A stretch of 64,000 bases of DNA, taken from positions 21,884,370-21,948,369 of the forward strand of contig NC_045140.1 in assembly GCF_008831285.2 (NCBI RefSeq), read 5' to 3'. The position numbers and the translations under genes were made by a program. Positions 49,585 through 61,300 of this stretch are shown piece after piece (the stretch's first letter is position 1; every line of letters begins with the position of its first letter). The notes beneath the pieces were generated by a model that saw only the letters and a list, made by a program, of their open reading frames with translations, had not been told where the DNA came from and made no database searches. The DNA comes from Nymphaea colorata. Taxonomy: Eukaryota > Streptophyta > Magnoliopsida > Nymphaeales > Nymphaeaceae.

Positions 49585-49985
49585 TAGGGCATTACAATAA
49601 GTCAGAGCCAACTTGAGCTCCACTCGAACTTGCTCAGTTATGCTTGACTTGTTTGTAACAAGTCAAACTATAATTAACTGAAAACTTGAGCTTATAAATG
49701 AGTCGAGTTTGAGTCACATGAACTCAATTCGATTAAATTCGAATGAGCTCATTTAATCTAGGTCATCATTTTTTTTTTAATTTTCAAACTTAAAACCAAA
49801 GAAAGATATCAAGTTAAATGGGGACTTGGTAAACAAGCTTAAACGAATCAAGCTTGAGCTGGGACTCGGTTTATCTAGCTCAAACTTAAGCTGACTTTGT
49901 ACAGCTCGACTCAAGTTCAAGCTCATGAGTCAAGTGGAGCCGAACTGACTCAGTTCGATATCGACTCAGCTGGTGTACAGCCCTA
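49585..49985. mobile_element. Non-autonomous TIR element, about 400 bp (hAT-like)
   Basis: The left end 'tagggcattacaataagtcag' and the reverse complement of the right end 'tagggctgtacaccagctgag' match at about 15 of the first 21 bases. The interior is full of 'gagctc', 'cgagtt', 'aagctt' and their complements and can fold on itself extensively. It has no coding capacity. TAGGG-type ends and size suit a non-autonomous hAT element; I see no clear target duplication. Confidence 0.5.
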
Positions 49986-50469
49986 GTCTTAGGCAGTATC
50001 AAATGTATGACGTCCCATTGTGCACTTCTGGAGATTCAACTGCATTTATTGCTTCATGTTCACGGCATAATAAACAAAGAAACATCAAATTGGGAAAAAT
50101 CCAAATTACTACTTGGTTTCATATTTGATATACAGTTTAATGACCAATTTCAAATCAGAGATTAATAACAAACTGAAATCTGCTAAAGTCTATTTTGATT
50201 ACATAAGACGTTGTAAGCTTATGTTATTTGGATTTACATTTTGCTACAAAATCTAAATCCAAATTTATATACAGATCCGATTGCGTAGAATCGGGTTAAG
50301 TCGAAGACTCGAATTCCACACAAAGGCTCAACCGGACGCTCAACCAGACTCGAATCATTTCATAAACCTCGTAATTTCTTTCTCATTTTCGCACAAACGC
50401 TTTGCCCATCCCTGTTCATCTCTGCACTCAAGAGAGAAGAGGGAGAGAGCTGCAAACTGTGGAGCAGGG
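49986..50469. other. Upstream region of the HYL1 gene
   Basis: AT-rich spacer changing to a mixed leader with 'agagagaagagggagagagc' directly before the start codon. It is probably promoter and 5' UTR. Confidence 0.5.
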
Positions 50470-53400
50470 ATGTTGAATGGCAATGGTTTATCAGGTCCCT
50501 CCTCCTTCCCATCTCTCTTCTACCCTGCTTCTGGAATCTTTTCCGAAGTAGGCATGTTGATCATAGGGTTTCCGTTTTTGCTTTTCCTTCTTATGCTTCG
50601 CGGATTTTTTCTATGGCCAAAACGAGGTCCTTTTATTTTTCGGCTATCGTGATGGCATTTAGTGTTATACAAGGAGAACCCGTTTAGTTCTGTTAAGTTA
50701 TCATGATCGCATTCGAATGAAGGGAAATGGTTCTGGAGAAGACTTTCTATATATATACACGTATAGATTTTTTTTCCTTTATTTGATAAATCCCTAGAAG
50801 CTCTTGGAAGAGTACGTGATTCTAGTTTTCTTTGAGGGAGCTTTTAGCTTTATGATTTATGCAAATTGTATCTTGTAGGATTTGCTTCACTACTACTGCA
50901 GTTATTAGTGAAGGCATTCGGGAAGAGGAAGAGAACCTTGTCTTCATGATTTCTCACTCTCTCCTTTGTGTTCTTCATATGTCATGCATGGAGGATGATG
51001 TTGCTCTATGGTAAATAAGCGCGTGGTTGAACCTGATTAGCTGGCTGTATGATATTGCTTCATGGGGCGAAAGCTTACAGAGGGTCTCTCTCTCTCTCTC
51101 ATTTACCCTTCATGTGTTAAAGATGGACGTTTGTTGTTGCTTTCTGGATAATAAGCGAGTGGTTAGACCTAATTATCTGGATGTATCATGTTGTTTCATG
51201 GAATAAAACCAAATGGGCACTGAGGGTTTCTCTAAATCACCAGTCATAGAAGGCATTTCTCGTGGCCGTGTTTGGTAGAAAGTATGAAGTTGGAAAAAGA
51301 AGAAAAAATAGTAGCGAGAGCTGTAACATGGGCAGAGCTGGAAAATGCAAAATCTCGGGAAACCTAAGAACTATTGACACGTGGTATAGTAGCAGAGAAG
51401 AAAATGCTGGACAAGTTTAAAGGGATTAGCAACTAATAATTTAACCATCATGAATTCTGAATGTGGGGGAAATTATACAAGGAAGAGAATGTGGTTTTTC
51501 TTAGAGAAGCATTTGCAGCGTTTTTCATCATTACCTGTCTTTTCCCGCTTGCCAACCCCACATTTGGGTATATGTTGCTTTTGCTCTGGTAAGACCTATA
51601 TCATGACAGTATTGTAACGCTGAAATGTGGTCAGGAGAGTGGAAGGGGGGTTTTGACAACATTATCATATTTTCCATTCTGATATCGTGCTGTAAGCACA
51701 GGTGGAACAATATCATTTCTGATGTATGTCTTCAGAAGAAGGTTTATTATGGTTATGCACCTTGCAGACCTATTATATTTTTCTTGCTTTGGAAATGGTG
51801 GTCTTGCTTTTGTGTCCTAAAATTATGATGTTGCTATTCACCTAATAATATTTCATGCTAGTTTTGATCATTTATTATACTGTTTTCTGATCTTTGCTCT
51901 TAATTGGTCGATTTCAATTGTTAGGACTTTGCTTCATATATGTATTTATGCTTCCGCCCCTTATTTTCATCTTTTTTAGGCTTAATGTTACTGAAACTTC
52001 GTTATTTGATCCATTTTGAACCTTAATTGCTTGAAGATGCCAACTTGGACGGAGAATGGCTTTTGTGTTTATCTAGGTACTGTTCATTTCAGGTGTGTCA
52101 AATTGCTATGTATTCAAAAGTAGATTGCAGGAGTACGCACAAAAGGCAGGCATCTCAACTCCTGTCTATGAAACAGTGAAGGAGGGACCTTCTCATGAGC
52201 CAGTATTTAGATCAACTGTTCTAGTGAATGGTGTGAGATATGATTCTTTACCAGGTTTTTTTAATCGTAAAGCAGCAGAACAGTCAGCAGCAGAAGTTGC
52301 TCTACTAGAATTAATGAAGTCCGGCAATGTGGCACAGTGCATTCCCAATCCTGTGGTATGCATTACTTTTGCTGTTTGGTGTTTATATTTACTTTTGTTA
52401 GAAAGATTCTAGAAATTTTCATCAAAAAGGTATGCCCTGTACTGTGGCTTCTTGCTTAATTTTAGGCACCACTGTTGTTTCCCTACAAAAGCATTTATAT
52501 AACATTCAGATAATACAAAAATAAAAAACTTTTGCTGATGCATCTAGGTAACCGGAAGCCAAAATGAGAATCTGAGCATTATTTATTAATGAATAATAAT
52601 TTATATCCATTGAAATGCTTGATTCTACAGTAAAACCTTGCTGAAGGGGAAATTTAGCTGCAACAAAGTAACAAAGGCCATATAACAACTAAAATGTCGA
52701 ACAATGATCATTTATAATAAATAAATTTACTGGAAGGTAACATGAGACGTCATGTATAAATGAAATGAAAGGTCCATTTCTATTGTATTTGAAAAATTCA
52801 GAATTATATGTTGGCAGACCTGTCTTACTAGTGAAAACCGTCTCAAAACCATGTCTTAAATATACACGGTTATATGTATGGCAGGTTTCAAGTATTTTAA
52901 CTTGTGAGAACCGTGTCTAAAGTCTTTGGTTTGTTTTAGCTAGTGATACACTAAAGGTGGACACTTTGGACTACTTCTACCTACCTTCGATTACATGCCG
53001 ATGATGGCATGGTGGTAGCGGTGACATGATTCTATATTCTTTAAATATAAGACTTTGCTGTAATGTGAGCATGTCTTGTGTAATTACACATATATTCATT
53101 GGATCAACGATTAAGTCATAGGTGCTTGGTGGTACCGCTTTTCTAAATAGAGTCAAGTCCACTACCTGTATGAAAAATCTAACAGACATTTTCTGATGGA
53201 TGTTTACATGTCCACTAGTCCATATGCATGTGGATCAGCTATTCCAAAAGAATCCTCCAAATTTCATGAAATACTCTGATAAAAACTGCAACATGTAGCA
53301 GTATCTGCAGGTTGCAAAATGCAAAATAAATCTGTTGCCTAGTCGCTTATGAAGACTTTTTCAACTTAAATGATATCAAGGAGATACACAAAAGAATAAG

Positions 53401-56400
53401 GTGTCTCTGTCAACCATAGAAGCAGAATATTTAACAATGGCTATTTCTCTTAAACGTACTATGCGCATAAAGATTGGTTGTCATTTTATTTGAGAAGGTA
53501 CTTGAAGAATGTCATTCATCTTCATTATTTCGCCTACCAATATTAATTGGTGGATTTCTTCATCAAGGCATTGTGCTCCATGAGGTTCAATTTTTTTCTG
53601 AACAATCAGTGTAGTACCATAAGCTTGATGAGTATGTCAGAATACGTAAACACATGTTCATTAACCTTTGTATATAATACATATATATCACTGCATCCAT
53701 GAATATGTATTTTAGTGTCTCTCTCTCTCTCTCTCTCTCTACACGCGCGCGCACACACACACACTCACTGTATGTATATAATATAAATTATAATGTATAG
53801 GTTACAGTTTACTTTCTTTTTAGTATATTTTTTATCTTTTTTGTTCTTTAATTTGTTTTTCATTCTTTCTTTTTAAGGTTAATTATAGTCTTTGACCTTC
53901 GGTTGACTGGCTCTTAGCTAGCTCCAATGGCGAAGGGTAGAACAGCCCCCCTTTTGTGCATAAATTAAGGACTTACTCCTTCCTTGGTTTCAACATAACT
54001 GCTGGACCTTTCCATATTGATTGTGCACAGGTCCTCTACGAGACATTGGACTTGGGGGTATGAGCCCAGACGGTTCATGCTTTCCTATGGATTTGTTATT
54101 TAGATATATATATTTTTTATCATTTGTTTAATACCTTAGTTCAAATTTCCTCAGCGTTCTTGGTTATTGGCCTTAGTACCACTTTCTTCTTCCCAGTTGG
54201 GCCTGTTTGTGCCTATTATGTAGGCATTTTCACATATTGTTGATGTGCTTTCTTCTTGACCAGTTGACTAAATCCTGTAAGCCAGTTTTTTCTCTTTTAC
54301 AGATTCAGTAATTAATCTTGTGCATGGCCTCATTGTAATATTTCATATCATCTAGTGTTTAATAAGTTAACTCCACTCACTTTGATGCTACATAGCTGGG
54401 ATAAATTCGTACTGCACTCTGAAAGGTTCTTTTGTTGCTTGCATCTTTAAAACTGTTGTCAAGGTGCTTCAATGAACTTGTCAGATGGTTGGTAACCTAA
54501 TGGTGTCTTATTGTTCCTATCCGAAAAATAAAGGTAGAAGTGAAATAGGGGTCCTTGAGCTAGTAAGACAAATAATTTAGAGTGTCTTATGGGCAAATTT
54601 TTTAAATGATGAGCATCTGCAGCAATACATGAGAAATGCAAATATTATTTTCAACATGTTCAAAAAATGAGGTGACAAATAAGTTTAAAACTGAAGAAAA
54701 TATGAAAAGAAACAAGGTACCACAGTTTTCTAAAATTCAAGTGTATCATATGAAGAATGCTGATGGGGTTATGTGGACCTAAATCAATGAACTAAAATCA
54801 TTAGTAGTGCAAAGGTTACACTCCTGGCAGAACTAATATGAAGTCACACCAAGAGACTCTTGAAATGAGAAGCGAAGGTGAATTGCAACTCTTCATAAGA
54901 ATGTTCACATGGCATTTCTTAGGGAAGGTAATGTTCAGTGTTCTTATGATATGTGTTCTAAAAATCTTTGATAATGAACACTATGACTGTCAAAAAGCCA
55001 CAAAATGTGTGTTGGAACCTCCTGCCACACAATTCTCCAGTATAGTTACTGATTGTTGATAAAGTTGTATAATGTTTTTGTACTCCCTTAGGTCCTGCTG
55101 AAAGTATTTCTAAGGGTCAGTTTCCTTTTCATCTGTTGAGTTGATATGTTCTGCTCATTTCTAATATCGTTTTATTTATGATTCATGATTCATGGTAGTC
55201 CTTTCATCACTCATGTTGATGGGGGAGAGAGTGTTTCTTTCACGATTTGCTTATCAGACAGTTCTGTAAAAGCTTAGATTATTTGCTGTCCATTTACTAC
55301 CTTTTGACAGCTGTGAAAGTTGGTTTTCTCATTCCAGGTGTGATTCTTCCTAACATGGCTACGTCTATTATGAACAGCATGAAACAGGTTTATGTAAAAA
55401 CCTGCTCCAGGAGTATGCTCAGAAAAGGAGCTATCCTATTCCTTCTTACATATGTAAGAGGGAGGGTACACCAAATCAATCTTCTTTCACTTGTACTGTT
55501 GAGATTGGAGGTATTCAATATATTGGTGGTGCTGCAAGAACAAAGAAAGAGGCAGAAATCAAGGCAGCCAGGACAGCGCTACTTGCAATTCAATCAACTA
55601 ATTGTAAGTGATCTGTTTCCCTTTTTTTAGGGTGTTGGGTTTGTTGCGTTTTTTTTTGAGAGGGTGGGGGTGCTTTCTAGTAAAGAGGAATGATCATCTT
55701 TAGCTTGCCTTTGCCGTCACTAACCTGCAGTTTCATCTAGCTGAGCCAGTGGCAAATGCCAGTCTAGCTGGACAGCTGTTCACTGTTTTTCCAGGGAAAA
55801 GGAAGACGAGGGAAGTAGAGAAGTCCATTGAAACAGCAAAGGCTGTCAAACCCAAAAAAGGGAAATTCAAGAAAAAATCAACGAAGAGGAGGTTTTCTCG
55901 TTCAAAAGGGAAAGGAAATGAAGACCATGCTCAGAACGGGCAAGATGACAATGGCAACGTGCCTGTAGCTCATGATGTTGATCTTGCTACACCAGTTTCA
56001 GTAAATACGAATTTTCAACCTCCGGTGATGCCAAACACTGTAGGCAGCCAACTAGTGGAGCTGCTCAGAGTTGCCATGCAGAGCACACAAGGTATACATA
56101 CTCCTTTGATGCTGGACATCTCGAGTGCACCAGCAGAGCAGATTGGTTCCATGAGTCAATGTCAAGGCCCCATCCAACAAATGGCGACGCTTCCAGGGCT
56201 GAGCAGCCCTGTTGAGGCAGTGAAGTTAGAAGGTGTAGGTCAAGGGTTGCAATCTGAACAGCAAGCAACAACGAATGGCTCTGACAGCAGAACTGGAGAT
56301 GCTGGGCGTCAAACTGGTTTGCCTGTCCAAGAAATTCAGTTCAATCAGAGCAATCGACAGATACAATCAGGACCTGCAGCAGAACCTGGGCATGGAGTTG

Positions 56401-56408
56401 TTCTTTGA
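50470..56408 (+). CDS. HYL1: Double-stranded RNA-binding protein HYL1/DRB1
   Basis: Nuclear partner of DCL1 and SERRATE that helps cut primary microRNAs accurately. Coding exons 50470-50494, 52093-52355, 55378-55603 and 55741-56408 join to 393 residues. First dsRBD about residues 14-83: NCYVFKSRLQEYAQK, TPVYETVKEGPSHEP, RYDSLPGFFNRKAAEQSAAEVAL. Second dsRBD begins at residue 97 with HETGLCKNLLQEYAQK and ends with ARTKKEAEIKAARTALLAIQ. A strongly basic stretch (KPKKGKFKKKSTKRRFSRSKGKG) follows and should be the nuclear localisation signal. The tail is Gln/Ser/Pro-rich without the tandem repeats known from Arabidopsis HYL1. The first intron has the unusual donor gtccct after TCAG, though the exon MLNGNGLSG matches the family's short first exon. 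Exon 4 must use the acceptor at 55740 to stay in frame; a stronger-looking one lies 10 nt earlier. Introns are 1.6, 3.0 and 0.14 kb. Confidence 0.92.
53385..53655 (+). mobile_element. Ty1/copia retrotransposon relic (RNase H end) in a HYL1 intron
   Basis: In one frame VSLSTIEAEYL can be read, and about 150 bp later, in another frame, DFFIKALCSMRF. Both are typical of the C-terminal RNase H part of copia polyproteins. Stops and frame changes lie between them. No LTR is recognisable nearby. It is a decayed fragment in the sense orientation of the host gene. Confidence 0.65.
53717..53764. repeat. (CT)n(CG/CA)n compound microsatellite
   Basis: About 12 CT units, then ACACGCGCGCG, then CA units, in the second HYL1 intron soon after the copia relic. 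Confidence 0.9.
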
Positions 56409-56643
56409 TGAAGCGCGTAAAGGATTTTGCTTGATAGTGTAGATTTTTAGCAGTATGAGTTAAATCCTCTGTTTTGTTGTTTCATCTGTAATGCTAGCAA
56501 TTTAGCTTCATCCTGTATCTTGCCCCTAATACGGCTCCAGGGTTTTGGATTACGTTGTGTGAGGCCTAGAGTATCAAGGGGGTGAACTGGTGTATACAGG
56601 GACTGAAAGTAAAGATATGGTTCTCACACAACATTTATCTTTT

Positions 56644-56644
<1 letters not shown>

Positions 56645-56674
<30 letters not shown>
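56645..56674. repeat. (CT)n microsatellite
   Basis: About 14 CT units downstream of the HYL1 gene. Confidence 0.9.
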
Positions 56675-56683
<9 letters not shown>

Positions 56684-57258
56684 TTAACTAGCCTTTAATT
56701 GTTAAAAGATGTGCATGGCCGACTGACATAAGTTAGATTAGGCTCGTTAAGAACACATCCGGTTATGTGTTTTGCTGCCCTACCGCCTATGTTACATCAC
56801 TTGAGAGCTATGTAACATCACTTGAGACTAAGTTTTACAGTAAATTCATTAAAAGGAAATAATGAAGCATAAGTTTTATTGAGTTGGCTATCCTTTAAGT
56901 TGAATTTGGTCCAGTTACAATGCAAATTGGCCCTGACCTCAAGGAGGAAAACATAATGAAGGGTTTTATTACATCTGAGATTTTAAGGTTGATTGGTATT
57001 GGAAGCTTATCTAAATCTGGACGTGCCTCCACATTCAAGAAAGCTATCAACTAAAACACAAGGTAACAATGAAATGTTAAAATCTAGATTACGAGGCTTG
57101 TAAGCGGCAAAAGTAAAGCAAGATTCTTCGGCTGTCTCCCGAAAGAAATTTGAGTGCTAAGTCGGTCAAGCCAATGCACTCATTAAACAGGAGCAGACGG
57201 AATGAAATTTTTCTGATATGACAAGATCTGGCTACGGTTACGTATTTTCGTGTACCGA

Positions 57259-57318
57259 GATAATCTCCTAAACTGAATATAATTGATTGATAATCTCCTA
57301 AACTGAATATAATTGATT
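57259..57318. repeat. Perfect 30-bp tandem duplication
   Basis: The unit that starts 'gataatctcctaaactgaat' and ends 'ataattgatt' occurs twice without any difference, so it is recent. Confidence 0.95.
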
Positions 57319-57702
57319 CTTTTTTGTAGTGTTTGATAGCTTTGGATTTTAGATCCCAAGCTACATTAAAAAGGTGGGCATTATAAGATCTTCACTTTAA
57401 ATAAATTAAGGATTTAGTAACATAATCTTTCCATGTTACATATAGATAACGGTAGATTTAAGGTTGGATTGAAAAGTGTCGATGTAAAAATGTGAGATCT
57501 TGGTGAAATTTTAATGTCAACTCCAATAACGAACATTTGATGGATGGGTCCGAAGGTTCCACTTCGTGTGGCCACTGGACAGGTTCACCCCGTTTTTGTC
57601 ACATTACCCTTTGTGCACTTCTGGCGTTGCCGGAACAAGATGTTGACCTGTCAGTCTGTCACGTCCATCTGAATAACTCGTTCCATCGATTTAGATGAAT
57701 CA

Positions 57703-58226
57703 CATTTCATATCTTCATGAAACGAGAGGAAGTAGGAACCGTTTCCCATTCACGGGCCGTTCCGTCTGTCTCGCTGTTCTCTTTTAGCTTTCATAATTCC
57801 ATTACGAAATGCATTTCATATCTTCATGAAACGGGAGGAAGTAGGAACCATTTCCCGTTCACCGGTTGTTCCGTCTGTCCCGTTGTTCTCTTTTAGCTTT
57901 CATAATTCCATTACGAAACACATTTCATATCTTATGAAACGAGAGGAAGTAGGAACCGTTTCCCATTCACGGGCTGTTTCGTCTGTCCCACTCTTCTTTT
58001 TTAGCTTTCATAATTTCATTACAAAACACATTTCATATCTTCATGAAACGGAAGGAAGTAGGAGCCGTTTCCCGTTCACGGGCTGTTCTGTCTGTCCCGC
58101 TGTTTTCTTTTAGCTTTCATAATTCCATAATTTCCATTACGAAATGCACTTCACATCTTCGTGAAACGGGAGGAAGTAGGAACCGTTTCCCGTTCTGTTG
58201 TCTTTTAGCTTTTATAATTCCATGAC
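57703..58226. repeat. Minisatellite, unit about 109 bp, five copies
   Basis: Units start with 'catttcatatcttcatgaaa' or a close variant at 57703, 57812, 57921, 58029 and 58147; the spacings are 109, 109, 108 and 118, and the last copy is shortened. Every unit holds 'gaaacg' and 'cgtttc' about 15 bases apart, a small potential hairpin, plus a pyrimidine-rich 'ctcttttagctttcataatt' part. The array ends about 135 bp before the start codon of the Rab GGTase alpha gene, so it lies in its promoter region. Confidence 0.92.
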
Positions 58227-58335
58227 GTGGGCCTATCATCAGGCGACTAGTACACAACGTAATGGACTGGGAAGGGAAACAAGAAGGAGGTCATCAAGAG
58301 GGAGTGCGGTGGCGTAGGGTCAATTGACGGTGCGA

Positions 58336-58360
58336 AGAGAGAGGGAGAGAGAGAGAGAGA
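58336..58360. repeat. (GA)n tract directly before a start codon
   Basis: A GA-rich tract ends exactly at the ATG of the Rab GGTase alpha homologue and so lies in its leader. Confidence 0.85.
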
Positions 58361-61300
58361 ATGCACGGCAGACCGCGCAGGCCACCGAAGGCGGCAGACG
58401 CAGCGTCCATCGCGAAGGCGGAACGCCTCCGCTCCCTCCAAGCCGATTTCCTGCGCTCTCATCAGAAACAAATGTATTAGCCCTGTCTGGTCATTTTGAT
58501 ACTTTGCAGCACGACCATCCTCCAAATTCTTTATCTGATGGAAAAATTCGATTCGAATTTTTTTCTGCAGCTATACAAGGGAGGCTGTGGAGACGAGCTC
58601 GAAGCTCCTTCAGATCAATCCAGAAGCGTACACCGCCTGGAACTATCGAAAGATCGCCGTCGGTCGCTTGCTGGAATCGGAAACCGACCATGACAAAATC
58701 AAATCGATCCTGGATGAAGAACTGAGGGTGGTACGTTTAGATTCTCGTCGTCCCAATTATTTTTCCTCCCTTTATTACTTTATTTGATGCGATCCTTAGT
58801 TCCCACATTCATAATTTTGATAAACTCTTTTTGTGTTTCGGGTTGTTTGAATCGTCAGTTTGGTTTTCTTAGTTGGAGATGATTTAGCATTTTTCCTAGA
58901 ACTCGCATTTCGGTTGTTTCATCCCGCTTTGCTTTCTTAGATAAATCGTTATCTCTGGTATCAATAGGTGGAGTACGCGCTTTGGCAGAATCCCAAGTCC
59001 TACGGTGCGTGGCACCATCGGAAATGGGTGATAAGCAAAGGATTCTCATCTCTTGATCACGAATTCAAGCTTTTGAATGAATTCTTGAAGAAGGATACTC
59101 GCAATTTTCATGGATGGAATTATCGAAGGTAGTGATGTTTGTTTCAGTTCATTCAGTTGGATTTTCAGGAACCACTATGTTACTGCTGAAAGTGATTTTG
59201 AGATTTTGATCTGTTCATGCTAATAGTGGTGGAGCTAATTGAATTGAGCTCTAATTGGTAGTCACTTATCGTTGTGCTTAAACAGATTTCTGGCGGCGTT
59301 GAAGAATGCCACATACCAGGAGGAGCTAGAATATATGACAGATAAAATAAACAAAAGTATTAGCAACTATTCTGCATGGCATAACCGCAGGCATGTCATC
59401 TCTCCTCCTCTCTTTTATCATTATGACTAAAAATGGAAGTATGTGTGATCGTAATGGTGTCTTTATGTCGATTTGTGTAACCCGCAATAGTTGTTTGATC
59501 AAATAGTGATTTAGCTTTCTTGGGTTCAAAAGATGATTCTTTTTCTCATGTGTAGTTACCAATGATTTTGTTTCTTTAAATGGTAATTGAACTCAAGCGA
59601 CTAGTTTGGCATGCCTTTGTTTCAGAATATTTATGTTGAACATCATATGCCTGCACTTGAGTATGTGCTCCACATGCCAAAGCATGTGCTGTATTTGCAG
59701 TGGCACGAATGCACAAGCTATTCCTGTTGATTAACATTGCATAACGGCAGTCTATTGCATACTTTTTTATGACATACCAAAAATTACTGGCAGAAAAGTT
59801 ATGTAAGGTTGTTCCTGCACAGATTATGGTAGTTAGTCAGCTGCAAGCAGGCAACCTGCTCATCTAAAGTACTGTTTGCATGGTGAAGGGGGAAACCCAA
59901 GCTTTTATGAAAAACTTTTTTCTGAAAACTTAAAACAAAGAAAAGGTTTAATGTGAATGTTATTCAAACGTTGCATTTCACAAGTGAACTTTAAGTGTTT
60001 TTCTCATGACAAGATTTATGATCTGCACTTCAGTGTAAGAACACAATTAAGAAAAGTACATAATCCTTTTAGAGTGAGAATGTCATTTACAAGATTGAGT
60101 TTTATATATGAGGATGTTTCTGAGTGCAGGAGAAGAAAAACGTTTAGTGCTATCTACGGGTCTCTTATAGTTCTAAACTTCTAAGAAGCTTATAGTGACA
60201 AGTTCACTGGAATCCCTAGTGAATCCCTCAAATCTGAGATATGAGATATTTATGATATCTACAAACGCCTTTTCCCAATTTTTCCTACTTTTTTTTTTAG
60301 CTTGGTAAGCTGTTTAGGGTGCTTGTTCACATTTGCATTCTTGAAACCAATTGTCCTCTTTTGGATTTACATTTTTGAAAAACAATGACAGAGAGGAGGA
60401 ATATTTTAGGTCTCTTATTCAATATGCATAAAGTGTGTAACAAAATTGTCAGACATTATGACACAGATGCACTCCTTAGTTGTACCTCAAAGATTAGGCA
60501 TGTTATTGTGATTTGTGTTTTTCCATTCAACATAGGTCAATGGAAGTCATTTGTTAAATAATGGAATCATGTCTCAGTTTGAACAGCAATTGACTATTGA
60601 AAAATTTCTGCCTGATTTAAGATTAATTTTCAGGCTCTTTAATTTTTCCTTTTTGTTTTTTTTATGTACTTTCTTCTAATACATTTGTTAATTCTGGACA
60701 TATATTTGCAGTGTAATTAAATCTAATTTGCTGAAGCAAGAGGCTGAGGGACACCTCCCCAAGGAGCAAACTTTAGCAGGAGAGTTTGAGCTTGTGGATA
60801 GAGCTATTTTCACAGACCCTGGTTTATCATCTTTGGCTTCTGGATGAAACAACTCAATCTGATATTCCTGTTCTAACGGCTTCATGGCCACCTCCTGGTT
60901 CAAATCTGACGTTGGCTGCTGATGCAGAATTAGGTGTCTATGTGTCTTCCCCCTACAAATGTTTTTTCCCAAAGCAAGGAGATTTTTCTCTTCTTCATTT
61001 TAATCAACCAGTTGAAATGATCAGTAACTCTGTTGTAACTATAAAATGTATGGCTCTTAAGAATGAAGATCTTGTATGGAGGCCGCTTTCAACTAGCAAC
61101 ATGGAGAAAGCAAAATCTTGGATTACTTACTTGAGCTTCCCTGATGAATTTCTCAACAATCAAAATCCGTATACTGTTGAAGTTTCTCTTAGACATCCTC
61201 TTGGTGTGATGTGCTCAGAAACTCATTACAGCTCTCCTGCTCAATTGAGTTTACACTAAACTTCCAGTCTATTGATATCACGGGCATCAAAGGTGAATCA

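Larger units (their letters stand above)
56409..57702. other. HYL1 3' UTR and spacer
   Basis: It starts with the probable HYL1 3' UTR. A CT microsatellite lies at 56645-56674 and a perfect 30-bp tandem duplication at 57259-57318. No gene is seen. Confidence 0.5.

Noticed and set aside
55731-55740. Start of HYL1 exon 4 at the ctgcag acceptor
   Set aside because: It breaks the frame because exon 3 ends at phase 1; the acceptor 10 nt downstream restores it.
57826-58225. Open frame with repeated MKREEVGT-like segments
   Set aside because: It is the translation of the 109-bp minisatellite; the period is not a multiple of three, so frames change between units.
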